From: Yoonia sediminilitoris
Lineage (GTDB): Bacteria; Pseudomonadota; Alphaproteobacteria; Rhodobacterales; Rhodobacteraceae
Assembly (NCBI RefSeq): GCF_003058085.1
Contig: NZ_QBUD01000006.1
Span: forward strand, 142,660-206,659
Length of the DNA stretch: 64,000 bases
Reading direction: 5' to 3'
A program made the translations under genes and the position numbers. Shown here one piece after another: positions 53,750-62,003 of this stretch. Within the stretch, counting starts at the first letter, position 1. The number at the start of each line of letters is the position of its first letter. The notes under the pieces were generated by a model. That model did not search any database. It was not told the origin of the DNA and saw only the letters and a list, made by a program, of their open reading frames with translations.

Positions 53750-54762
53750 TTCGACAATTCCGCGACACGCTGCCTGTAGAATGCAAGCGCGGCCTCACCA
53801 TCGATGCCATTGGATGCAGCGGCCTCGAACCATTTGGCCGTGATCGGCGCGGCTGCGTCCATCAAGGCCGCCTCTAGCGCTGGATCCGCATCGACAACCG
53901 AAATCCCGAGGTCTGGAAATGACGCCATGACCTCGGCAGCGGTACGATCCCAGGAGCCGCCTGCGATCATGCCGAAGGCAGGACCACTCAGCTCCATGAT
54001 CGCTGCCTGGTCTTCCGGCGAGATCTCGGCCCACTTGTCCTTGTTCATCACCAGCGAGAAGCTCGTAGTGTAAACTGGGGACGAGAACCTGGTCATCGAA
54101 TTCACATAAGGAGCGATCTGGAAGGCCTTGATCGCATCACCGTTGAGCCCGAGGTGACTGTCGACAACGCCGTTGGCAATAAACTCGTTGGACTGCACGG
54201 CCGGAGATGCAACGACCGCTGCACCAAGCGCGGTTGCCATGGCGGCAAGCGGTCCGGGCAGGGCCCACATCTTGCGTGACGCGAAGTCTTCCACGGTGAT
54301 GATCGGCGTGTCGGTGCCACTGAACAACAGACCCGGCGAAATCGTCCACATTGACAGCAATTCCACCGTGTCGAATTCGTCCGCGAAAAATTTCTCACGG
54401 GTCTCCCAGAGCGCCTGAGATAAGACAGGCGCGTTGTCAATGCCAGAAAACGGTTGCATTGCGACAAGCGGGCCAGAGACACGGTTGCCGATTAGGCCGT
54501 TGAACTGAACTGCGACGTCCACGATCCCCTTTTCGACCGAGGCAAGCTGCTCGGCCGGCGGGGCGACGGACTTGGGCGGAATGTTTCCGCGCACGCGCCC
54601 GTCGGTAGCTTCTTCCACGGCGTCCAGCCAATCGGGCAGCAGCTTGCTGCACACGTCATGCTGGGGCGGCCAGAAGCAGTTGACAATCAAGCGCGTGTCA
54701 GCGCTTGCCGATCCGGCAGCCATCAACAGGCCAGCCGCTAGTCCGACTAATTTCTTGTTCAT
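53746..54762 (-). CDS. dctP: TRAP transporter substrate-binding protein DctP (module A)
   Basis: A 338-residue periplasmic protein. Signal peptide MNKKLVGLAAGLLMAAGSASA; the start is at 54762 with GGGAGG upstream. The DctP-fold core includes RKMWALPGPLAAMATALGAA and SNEFIANGVVDSHLGLNG, where TRAP proteins normally contact the ligand carboxylate. It belongs with the OsmC, nitroreductase and FAH genes upstream in the same direction. The ligand is unknown; aromatic or ring-derived acids are possible. Confidence 0.92.
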   Translation of the reverse strand: MNKKLVGLAAGLLMAAGSASADTRLIVNCFWPPQHDVCSKLLPDWLDAVEEATDGRVRGNIPPKSVAPPAEQLASVEKGIVDVAVQFNGLIGNRVSGPLVAMQPFSGIDNAPVLSQALWETREKFFADEFDTVELLSMWTISPGLLFSGTDTPIITVEDFASRKMWALPGPLAAMATALGAAVVASPAVQSNEFIANGVVDSHLGLNGDAIKAFQIAPYVNSMTRFSSPVYTTSFSLVMNKDKWAEISPEDQAAIMELSGPAFGMIAGGSWDRTAAEVMASFPDLGISVVDADPALEAALMDAAAPITAKWFEAAASNGIDGEAALAFYRQRVAELSK

Positions 54763-54799
54763 TGGTATCCTCCCTGGATAGTTGAATGGGTCAAAGTGC

Positions 54800-55258
54800 C
54801 TAATCTTTACGCCAGATCACCTCGAGCTTCGTGCCCCCCGCCATGAACAGCTTGGACAACGGGCAAAATTCTTCAGTCTCGACAGCCACAAGATCAAGCT
54901 CTACCTGCTTGGCAGGACCCGACGCCGCGACCGATAGCTTAATCGCCTTAAACGGAACCTCGATTTTCTCGGCCAGCGTGACGCCCCAACGATCAAAGTC
55001 GCAGCCGGCGTCGATGCCGAATTGGCCGATATCGGGCCCAACTTTCGTTGCGCATTTCTTGGCTTTGACGTTGGTGCAGCCCACCAGCGCCGCAATCACC
55101 GTCTCGCTCGGGGTAAGGCCATGGCTGGACCCATCCCGTTCAACCTGTTCGTCAATCGTAGAGACAGGACCGCGCATCCCGCCATCACTACGCGAATGGG
55201 ACGTGCAGACCGCCTTCTTGCGCAGCTTTACGATGGTTTTTTGTCTTACTATTGCCAT
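54800..55258 (-). CDS. OsmC-family protein
   Basis: A 152-residue protein from ATG 55258 (GAGG upstream). The frame is open for 28 more codons upstream but these lie in the nitroreductase gene. The OsmC pattern with two reactive cysteines is seen: LTPSETVIAALVGCTNVKAK and EEFCPLSKLFMAGGTKLE. OsmC proteins reduce organic hydroperoxides with thiol cofactors. Its place between the TRAP operon and the nitroreductase (7-base gap) suggests protection or a redox step in the catabolic route. Module B lacks this gene. Confidence 0.85.
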   Translation of the reverse strand: MAIVRQKTIVKLRKKAVCTSHSRSDGGMRGPVSTIDEQVERDGSSHGLTPSETVIAALVGCTNVKAKKCATKVGPDIGQFGIDAGCDFDRWGVTLAEKIEVPFKAIKLSVAASGPAKQVELDLVAVETEEFCPLSKLFMAGGTKLEVIWRKD

Positions 55259-55265
55259 GGCATCC

Positions 55266-55931
55266 TCATGCGAAGCTGCAAACCTTGTCAAAGCCGAACC
55301 GCGGAAGCTTCTGGAACAGAGCCGTTTCGTCCGCATATCCAAGATTGCACAGGAAGTTGGATTTCAGGCTGGTACCCGCAAAGAATTCCTCGTCGACGGA
55401 TTGATTGGAAAAGCCGGACATCCCACCGACATCGAGACCGAGCGCGCGCGCTGCAATCATGAGATATGCACCCTGCAAGGTACCGTTGCGAAATGCGGTG
55501 GTAGCGATGAACGGGGCCTTGCCCTCGAACAGGTGACGGCGATCCTCATGCGGAAAGAGGAACGGCAGCTCGGTCCAGAATTCCAGATCATGGGCAACGA
55601 TCACCGTGACGGGGGCGCCCAGCATCTTTGCGACATTCGCAGGCTTGAGTGATTTGGCGAGCCGTTCCTTGCCCGCGTCACTGGTCACAAAGACAAAACG
55701 CGCTGGGCAGGTATTCATGCTGGTCGGCCCAGAGGCGGCGATGTCGTAGATCGCGCGCAGCGTATCTTCGCTGATGGGCTTGGCAGTCCAGGCGTAATGC
55801 GAGCGCGCCTCTCGTAGAATCAGGTCAATCTCGTTGTCCCCAAGCTGGTCGATGCGCGCCCGAAGATCGCGGATGTCCGCCTGCGCCTTTGCGCGCACCG
55901 AAGTAAGGGCTGTTTCGGTAGGGGCGTTCAT
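55266..55931 (-). CDS. Nitroreductase-family protein (RutE/malonic semialdehyde reductase-like), module A
   Basis: A 221-residue FMN protein. Seen: RSHYAWTAKPISEDTLRAIY, GPTSMNTCPARFVFV, SLKPANVAKMLGAPVTVIVA and RNGTLQGAYLMIAARALGLD, as in the RutE/HadB subgroup. The ATG at 55931 overlaps the FAH stop (ATGA). A close paralogue is encoded at 63202-63867 in the same context. The actual substrate could be a semialdehyde, nitroaromatic or quinone; unknown. Confidence 0.86.
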   Translation of the reverse strand: MNAPTETALTSVRAKAQADIRDLRARIDQLGDNEIDLILREARSHYAWTAKPISEDTLRAIYDIAASGPTSMNTCPARFVFVTSDAGKERLAKSLKPANVAKMLGAPVTVIVAHDLEFWTELPFLFPHEDRRHLFEGKAPFIATTAFRNGTLQGAYLMIAARALGLDVGGMSGFSNQSVDEEFFAGTSLKSNFLCNLGYADETALFQKLPRFGFDKVCSFA

Positions 55932-56809
55932 CACAGGGCCTCACGTCTTGTCAGGTTTATTTCATCGAGGATGGGGCTTGCGCAGATACCGATCCCCTCG
56001 ATTTCGCATTCGACGGTTTCGCCCGGGCGCAGCCAGCGCGGCGGGGTCTTGGCATGGCCCACACCCGGGGGCGTGCCCATCGCAAGGTAATCGCCGGAAA
56101 CCAGCGTGGTGTATTGCGAGACAAGAGCGATGGTCTTGGCGACCGACCACATCATGTCCGAGGTGCTTGCGCTTTGCAGGATCTCATCGCCCACGCGCGA
56201 CTCGATCTTGAGGTCGACCGCACCTTCGGGCAGTTCATCAGGGGTGACCGAGATCGGGCCGATGGCCCCGGTGTCGTCAAAGTTCTTGCCGGGAGTCCAT
56301 TGGTGGGTCTTACGCTGGAAATCCCGCACGGATCCATCGTTGAAAACGGTGTAGGCGAAGACGTGGTCAAGCGCCGATTCTTCAGAGATGTGACGCCCGC
56401 CTTTGCCGACGATCACCATCAACTCGACTTCATAGTCAAGCTTTTCGGACACAGTCGGGCGCACCATGGGCGCACCGGCGGCCATCAGCGACTGACGACC
56501 GCGCATGAAAAGTGCCGGATATTCCGGGATGTCATAGCCGCCTTCCTTGATGTGATCGACGTAGTTCAGGCCAAGGCAAATGATCTTGCCCGGATTTTCG
56601 ATGGGCAGGGCGGGGGTGATGTCGTTGATTGCAGCGCGCGGGGCGCTTGCGGCCTTGGCGGCCACTTCGTCCAGCAGGCCATCCGTGTTTATAAGGCCCA
56701 TCAGGTCGCTGCCGACCCGCGCATCCAGTGCCGACAGATTCACGGCCTTGTCACCGTCCATCGAATAGACCGCTGTGCCGTCAGAGCTCGTACCGACTAG
56801 AAACCTCAT
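55931..56809 (-). CDS. Fumarylacetoacetate hydrolase (FAH) family protein, module A
   Basis: A 292-residue enzyme. The FAH core GKIICLGLNYVDHIKEGGYD, YEVELMVIVGKGGRHISEES, GSVRDFQRKTHQWTPGKNFD and SGDYLAMGTPPGVGHAKTPP are present, with the acidic metal ligands in the usual places (EVEL and FNDGSVRD). The start is ATG at 56809 with AGGATG upstream; the frame continues 12 codons further without support. FAH-family enzymes cleave C-C bonds in ring-fission products or hydrate and isomerise keto-enols. It heads the leftward module A operon. Confidence 0.9.
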   Translation of the reverse strand: MRFLVGTSSDGTAVYSMDGDKAVNLSALDARVGSDLMGLINTDGLLDEVAAKAASAPRAAINDITPALPIENPGKIICLGLNYVDHIKEGGYDIPEYPALFMRGRQSLMAAGAPMVRPTVSEKLDYEVELMVIVGKGGRHISEESALDHVFAYTVFNDGSVRDFQRKTHQWTPGKNFDDTGAIGPISVTPDELPEGAVDLKIESRVGDEILQSASTSDMMWSVAKTIALVSQYTTLVSGDYLAMGTPPGVGHAKTPPRWLRPGETVECEIEGIGICASPILDEINLTRREAL

Positions 56810-57059
56810 ACTATCATCCTTGCTAGCATGGAAATATTTTGCCAATAATTTATCAACAAGTCAATTAATATCGATTTTTTTAGATTTTTTATATTTTAGA
56901 CTACAATTTTTGAAGTGCTGGACCTTGCACGTTTGCCCCTGGTTGTGAGCATGTCCGGGTCCAGGGTCGTGACAGAACCAAAGGTAGGCCATGAACGTTA
57001 TTGAAAATTCGACCACCGGGGACGTCTCTGCCACGCAGGGGGCCTTGGAATGCCCCATC
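56810..57059. promoter_or_regulatory. AT-rich promoter region upstream of module A operon
   Basis: About 250 bases between the FAH gene and an IS fragment. The stretch near 56850-56905 is strongly AT-rich and contains TCAATTAATATCGATTTTTT. A related motif in reverse orientation, TTAAAATCGATAATTGATAG, lies at about 58684-58703 ahead of another transport gene. This may be a shared operator; the regulator is not known. Confidence 0.45.
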
Positions 57060-57389
57060 TGAATTGGTCCACCGTTATATTTAGGAAACGGAGGACAGCG
57101 AATGGCGAACAAGCGACACAAGCCAGAGGAAGTAGTTCAGAATTTGCGGCAGGTTGACGTGCTTGTCGCTTTCGCAGCAGCCATCGGTGGGCTGCTTGGA
57201 CTTGTCGAACTTCTGGGCGGGGGCCCTGCGGCAGGCCTTGTCGGCACGATCCCGCATTACAAATCGCCGACCTATGCACTCAGCATCTTGCCGATGTTGA
57301 TCTTCATCGGGTTTCTCGCTTACCACGCGGGCATGACCGGCGCGCTCTTCGATGCGGCTCGAAAGTGGGCCGTAGGTTTGCCATCTTAG
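57060..57389 (+). pseudogene. Chimeric ORF: IS3 OrfA start fused to TRAP DctM fragment
   Basis: From 57060 the DNA begins with an IS3 end (TGAATTGGTCCACC) and a start codon at 57102 with CGGAGGAC upstream. The first 22 residues MANKRHKPEEVVQNLRQVDV then LV belong to an IS3 OrfA. From about residue 23 the sequence is a DctM N-terminal part: AAIGGLLGLVELLGGGPAAG, PHYKSPTYALSILPMLIFIG and FLAYHAGMTGALFDAARKW. It stops at 57389. An IS-mediated deletion produced it; not a functional transporter. Confidence 0.75.
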
Positions 57390-57682
57390 TCCGGCGGTAT
57401 CTCCATGCAGAGCGCGAACCGTGTTTCCTCTGCGTGCAGCGTTGCCGTGGCCTGGACCAGAGAGTTGGCCGCCTCAAACCACGTATCGCCGCGATGTGCT
57501 TCAAAGGCGTGATCATCCGCCTCCAGTTGCAGATACCCCCACCGCAAATGCCCAAACCCGGCACCCGCGTGCACATGGCTATACGCCACCGTTCCAGGCG
57601 GGAACGCCACCTCAACCAGCCGAACGACACAAGTGAAATCGACGGATATCCATTCCGACGCAATAGCAGCGGCTTCTGCGGC
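57386..57682 (-). pseudogene. Cupin-domain gene fragment cut by IS6 copy 2
   Basis: A leftward frame without its own start reads FPPGTVAYSHVHAGAGFGHL, then RWGYLQLEADDHAFEAHRGD and WFEAANSLVQATATLHAEET before a stop at 57386. The HVHAGAG stretch and the small beta-strand pattern fit the cupin 2 fold. The 5' part would lie at or beyond the IS6 relic. It may have been a dioxygenase or sugar-binding cupin; too short to say. Confidence 0.55.
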
Positions 57683-58498
57683 GGGACTGGTGCATTGACT
57701 GTTCCATCTCACAATAAGTGCTTTATCCTAGAGTTAACTGCCCATTTTTTACAGATGTGTCACGATTTTTATCGCACTCTGGATGCCAGACACAAAGTTG
57801 TGGATGTGTTGATTTTTAATTGTTCGGATAACTTAAATACCTTGCAATGTTGCTTTGGCCGTTCGCAGCAATCTGAAGCTTTGCCGGAAACCAAGTAATC
57901 GTTTCAACGTTAAGTGATCACTTTCAATCCAATTTTTTCGCCACTTTTTGTCAACATGCTTTATACTTTCAAAATGAGGGCCGTAGCGGCAATTGATGTG
58001 ATGAATGACCTTGGGATAGGTGGGGGCTTTATCCGTCGTGAACCAGATGGGCGGTGCAGTCCAACACGCTCAATCGCCTTGCTTAGAAAGACCTTCGCAG
58101 CTTTCGCGTCGCGCCGGGCGGTCATTCTAAAATCCATCAGTTGTCCGTGCGCATCAGCCGCACGCCACCGATTACGCCATTTTCCACCAACCCGAATGTA
58201 AGTTTTGTCTACATGCCAATCCAAACTGGCAAGGCGCAGATGCTTTTCCGCGCGCTTCGCAATCTCTGGTCCAAACCTCTGTACCCATCTGAAGATTGTG
58301 GAGAGATCCACCTCGACGCCACGCTCTCCAAGAAGACCAACCACATCTTGATATCAAAGCGGGAAGCGACAATACCAACGCACCGCCAAAAGAACAATAT
58401 CTCGAAAGAAACGATGGGGTTTGAATGGATCTCGACGTGCCATCATACACCATAAGAGCAGAATATTGACCAAAACTATCAGTTAACGTAACAGTCCC
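57683..58498 (-). mobile_element. IS6-family relic, copy 2 (nearly full length)
   Basis: About 816 bp between inverted ends GGGACTGGTGCATTGACTG (57683) and, on the opposite strand, GGGACTGTTACGTTAACTG (58498). The transposase is dead: a TGA replaces the Ser codon before YQDVVGLL, the frame breaks before CACGACGGATAAAGC, and later stops interrupt the KHVDKKWRKNWIESDHLTLK part. The first two lesions are also in copy 1 at 38986-39487, in the opposite orientation. No 8-bp target duplication is seen in the flanks, which points to rearrangement. Confidence 0.88.
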
Positions 58499-58499
58499 C

Positions 58500-58615
58500 A
58501 TCGCCGCATTGCTGATCTCGGCCACGACACGGATTCCTCCCAACACGCTCAGCTGGTCCTGGAACCTGCGCTGCGCTCTACTGTGCCATGCCTGTGTCAT
58601 CCTCCTGTTCGTCAT
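58500..58615 (-). pseudogene. 5' gene stub right of IS6 copy 2
   Basis: The leftward frame starts at ATG 58615 (or 58600) and reads MTQAWHSRAQRRFQDQLSVL then GGIRVVAEISNAAM before it meets the IS end. It is probably the start of a gene cut by the IS. No family is recognised from this short piece. It need not belong to the cupin fragment on the other side. Confidence 0.4.
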
Positions 58616-58755
58616 GACCGGATGAGGACCAAAATCGGGCGAGACATGGCCGGACTTTTAATCGATATTTTATTCACAGATAATTAAAATCGATAATTGA
58701 TAGACAGAATAGTCTTCTCGCGTTAGTCTTGCCCTGTAATCGAGGGAGGATTGAC

Positions 58756-59097
58756 GTGCGGTTATTTATTCTTGCCGCAGTTGTTGCCGCAGTTAGAACC
58801 GGCACGACCATCGCCGAAGAGCTGCGAATTGGGACAGCCAGCCTGGGCGGCGCTTTCGATCCAATGGGTCAGTTAATTTCCAACCTAGTCAACAAGCACG
58901 CGGGCAATGACATCTCTATGGTCTCGGTCGTGACCGGCGGTTCGGCACAAAACCCGCGGCTGACCGACAGCGGCGAGGTGGAAATTTCCATCACGAACAA
59001 CAACCTCGCCAAGCTGGCCGTGGCAGGCGCTGGCTCTTACAGCTCTGTTCCGATCGACATCAAGGCCGTGGCGGCGCTGCAACCACAGAGGGTCTGA
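58756..59097 (+). pseudogene. Truncated TAXI-family TRAP binding protein
   Basis: A GTG start at 58756 follows GGGAGGATTGAC. The frame gives a signal-peptide-like VRLFILAAVVAAV segment, then LRIGTASLGGAFDPMGQLIS and VTGGSAQNPRLTDSGEVEIS, the start of a TAXI-type solute-binding protein. It ends after about 113 residues, whereas the family has about 320. The cupin gene follows after 3 bases, so an internal deletion removed most of the binding protein. Confidence 0.7.
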
Positions 59098-59100
59098 AAT

Positions 59101-59685
59101 ATGCATAGAGAATTCCGCCGGATTGTGACCGGCCATGACGAAAACGGCAAAGCCATTGTCGTGAGCGATCTGGTCGCCACGCAATATCTCGAGAGGCCCA
59201 GCCGCCCAGGTGTGCGCCTGACCAATTTCTGGATCGAGCGAGGCACCCCTGCCGAATATGATGGGCCGACGGAAACGTGCTCCGGCGATTTCGAGCTGCA
59301 CCCACCGCCCGTTGGGTCGACGTTCCGCTGCGTCGAATTCTTGCCGGAAGATCCCGAGGTGCTGGCCGAGCTCGACGGAAAGACCGCTTTCGGAGAGATG
59401 GGGGCAAGTTCCAACATCGTCGAAGATGGACGACATCCTTTCATGCACCGCACCGACAGCGTCGATTACGCCATCGTGCTTTCAGGCGAGATCTGGATGA
59501 TGATGGATGAGGAAGAGGACGACCTGTTGCTCAAGGCCGGTGACGTTGTCATCCAGCGCGGCAACAACCACGCATGGTCAAACCGCGGAACAGAGCCGTG
59601 TGTTATCGCCTTCGTCCTGATCGATGGCGTGACTCAGCGGGGTGCCCCTGCGGATCGGGCCAAGGGCAAACCACGACGGGACTGA
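59101..59685 (+). CDS. Cupin-domain protein
   Basis: A 194-residue protein with MHREFRRIVTGHDENGKAIV, FWIERGTPAEYDGP and a C-terminal cupin barrel: FMHRTDSVDYAIVLSGEIWM, LLLKAGDVVIQRGNNHAWSN and CVIAFVLIDGV. Proteins like this occur in aromatic or ring-cleavage catabolic clusters; a metal-dependent role is possible since a His pair (HRT and NNHAW) is present. It follows the truncated TAXI gene. Function is unknown. Confidence 0.78.
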   Translation: MHREFRRIVTGHDENGKAIVVSDLVATQYLERPSRPGVRLTNFWIERGTPAEYDGPTETCSGDFELHPPPVGSTFRCVEFLPEDPEVLAELDGKTAFGEMGASSNIVEDGRHPFMHRTDSVDYAIVLSGEIWMMMDEEEDDLLLKAGDVVIQRGNNHAWSNRGTEPCVIAFVLIDGVTQRGAPADRAKGKPRRD

Positions 59686-59739
59686 CACCCGCGTATGTCC
59701 CTGGACGCTATGCACAAAGCGCCTAGGGACGACTTCAAC

Positions 59740-59940
59740 TGAAAATCAGACGCCGTGAAGGTCAATGATCCGACGCCCTCGATGGTCGCTTCCATGACGT
59801 CGCCCTTGACCACCGCGTTGACCCCCGGAAGGGTTTCCGGCCATGATGACATCGCCGGCGGCCAGCTTGAAATAGTCCGACAGACAAGAGATCATTTAGG
59901 GGACCTTCCAGATCATCTGGTTCAGGTCGCCCTCTTAGCG
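59740..59940 (-). pseudogene. FAH-family remnant (fumarylpyruvate hydrolase-like)
   Basis: Leftward, with a stop and a one-base shift: GDLNQMIWKVP, stop, MISCLSDYFKLAAGDVIMAG, then in another frame VNAVVKGDVMEATIEGVGSL. This is the C-terminal third of an FAH-family hydrolase like those of gentisate or hydroxyhepta-dienedioate routes. The rest of the 59686-60105 gap shows no gene. It adds to the evidence that several ring-acid catabolic sets were once here. Confidence 0.65.
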
Positions 59941-60105
59941 AAGTTCACGGTTCAAGTTCAGCGCTATGCGCCCGTGATCGTACTTCAGTACCTTGAGCAG
60001 CATATCGCCAATCCTACCGACGCCAGTCGGTAGGGGTTTAATCGTCTTCAGGCGCTACGAAACCCACCTTGCACGTCTCAAGCTGGATCGCTCTGACAGT
60101 GCCCA

Positions 60106-61410
60106 TTAGAGAAGTGCAAGACTGAGGATCGGGAATTCGATCAGAATGAACAGGACTATCAACATCACGAAAGCGAATGGCAGCGCCCCCATGAAGACAT
60201 CCTTAAGCGAGATGCTGTCATCATTCAGCGTCGATTTGATCACGAAACACGATATCCCCAAGGGCGGTGTCAGCAAACCAATTTCAGCGCCCACCACTGT
60301 GACAATGCCAAACCAGATCAGCGACATATCCATTACCTCTACCAATGGCAGGAACAGCGGCACGACGATCAGGATGATCGATGTAGTGTCGAGGATTGTG
60401 CCGAGAAAGATCATCAGCAAGATATGGAGCAGCATCACCGTCCAGAAGGATGCGGAATTGCCTGCCAGCAGGTCCTGCAATTGATTGGGTAAGCCCGCCA
60501 GCCCCAGCATGCGGCTATAGATAGAGGCCGCAGTGATCAGGAACAAAATAGCAGCAGTGATATGGCCAGTTTCCAGAAGGGCCTCCCAAAACCCGCTCAA
60601 AGACAAGGAGCGGCGGACAAGTGCGATAACCAGCGCAACAAGCGACCCTGAAGCCCCGGCTTCAACTGCCGTAAGCCAGCCAGTGTAAATCCCGCCCAAA
60701 ACGATCATGATTAGACCGATAGTCGGCAATGTCTTTGACGCAATCTCGCCTCTGGACATCCATTCTGTATCGTCGACAACGCGGCCTCCGACGAAGTTAG
60801 GCGTATAGCGTCCCATGAACCAGATTGCGGCCACATAAGCGATAGCCAGCAGAATCCCCGGGATAACCCCGGCCAAGAACATATCGCCAACCGATTGTTC
60901 GGCGACAAAGCTATAAATGATCAACATGGCAGACGGTGGGATAATCATCCCCAAAACGGAACTGCCCGCCACAACGCCCACTGCAAAGCGCGGGTTATAG
61001 TTCTGGGCGATCATCTGCGGGACCGAGACTTTGGCAAAGACAGACGCCGAGGCGATGGACGATCCGGTCACTGCAGCAAACACGGCATTTGCACCCACGG
61101 TTGCCATACCGATCCCGCCTTTGGTTTTGCGGAACCGCATCGTCATAACTTCGTAGATGTCCCGGCCTAACCCCGCTTTCGATACAATTAATCCCATGAA
61201 GGTGAATAGCGGGATCGTGGCAAAGCTATAGACCATGGCGCTGTCGCCAACGGCAACCTTTAGAAGGTTCAGGGACAGGGTGAAATTGTCGCGCATCAGC
61301 CAAATCGACACCAGCGACACCATGCCAAGAGCGATAGGAATATAGACACCCGAATAGATCAAAAAGACGATGGCGACGACCGAAATCAGGCCAATTTCGA
61401 TGGGGGTCAT
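60106..61410 (-). CDS. dctM: TRAP transporter large permease DctM (module B)
   Basis: A 434-residue protein with about 12 hydrophobic segments; markers VGANAVFAAVTGSSIASASV, SSVLGMIIPPSAMLIIYSFV and AEIGLLTPPLGISCFVIKST. Its start overlaps the dctQ stop (ATGA). Divergent in sequence from the module A DctM, so the duplication of the transporter is not recent. Works with the DctQ and binding protein upstream. Confidence 0.94.
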   Translation of the reverse strand: MTPIEIGLISVVAIVFLIYSGVYIPIALGMVSLVSIWLMRDNFTLSLNLLKVAVGDSAMVYSFATIPLFTFMGLIVSKAGLGRDIYEVMTMRFRKTKGGIGMATVGANAVFAAVTGSSIASASVFAKVSVPQMIAQNYNPRFAVGVVAGSSVLGMIIPPSAMLIIYSFVAEQSVGDMFLAGVIPGILLAIAYVAAIWFMGRYTPNFVGGRVVDDTEWMSRGEIASKTLPTIGLIMIVLGGIYTGWLTAVEAGASGSLVALVIALVRRSLSLSGFWEALLETGHITAAILFLITAASIYSRMLGLAGLPNQLQDLLAGNSASFWTVMLLHILLMIFLGTILDTTSIILIVVPLFLPLVEVMDMSLIWFGIVTVVGAEIGLLTPPLGISCFVIKSTLNDDSISLKDVFMGALPFAFVMLIVLFILIEFPILSLALL

Positions 61411-61976
61411 GTGTTAAGTCCGCCTCTTTCGGTCGTTTTATGCTCTGGCATACGAACCAGCTGTGGGCGATCTTGGGCGGTGATCACCTTGAGAGCGAAG
61501 ATTAGGCAAGCAAGCGCACTGCCGCCGGCGATGACCAGTTTGACGGGCCACCACGGCACGGTGAAAATGCCAGGGATACCAAAGAAATCCTGCGTGCCCC
61601 ACATCTTGAGGAATTCCGGGAACATAATGTACGCAATCAGACCCATGAAAATCGCCGAAACCGCATTGATGATCCGTCGCAGGTTTGCCGCTAGCCGCGG
61701 AAGATGACCATGGAGCAGATTAAGGAACCCGTCCGACCTTGTCAGACGGTCAACTCGTACCACGTCGGCCAGTTGCAGAAATACAATGAGTACGACCGAA
61801 AGCTGGACGATTTCGTAGGTGCCCCGCAAGGGAGCGTTGAAAAGCCCCCGCGCGATCACGTCGGCGTTCAGGATAACCACCAACGCAAGCACAGTGAGTG
61901 TGCCCAAGACATTGGCGGCGATCGCAAAAGAGTTGGCGACCCGAGACAGGCCATTGATTGCTGATGTAAGCATCAT
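61407..61976 (-). CDS. dctQ: TRAP transporter small permease DctQ (module B)
   Basis: A 189-residue membrane protein with four hydrophobic segments and the DctQ region NADVIARGLFNAPLRGTYEI. Two adjacent ATG codons (61976, 61973) are possible starts. It overlaps dctM by 4 bases. It joins DctM and the binding protein in one complex. Confidence 0.91.
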   Translation of the reverse strand: MMLTSAINGLSRVANSFAIAANVLGTLTVLALVVILNADVIARGLFNAPLRGTYEIVQLSVVLIVFLQLADVVRVDRLTRSDGFLNLLHGHLPRLAANLRRIINAVSAIFMGLIAYIMFPEFLKMWGTQDFFGIPGIFTVPWWPVKLVIAGGSALACLIFALKVITAQDRPQLVRMPEHKTTERGGLNT

Positions 61977-62003
61977 GTTGCCCCTTCTCGGGTCGGTCAG
62001 ATT

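Noticed and set aside
38986..58498. Functional composite transposon bounded by the IS6 copies
   Set aside because: Both transposases are dead, copy 1 lacks one end, and no target duplication is seen. The bracketed segment is notable but cannot be called an active transposon.
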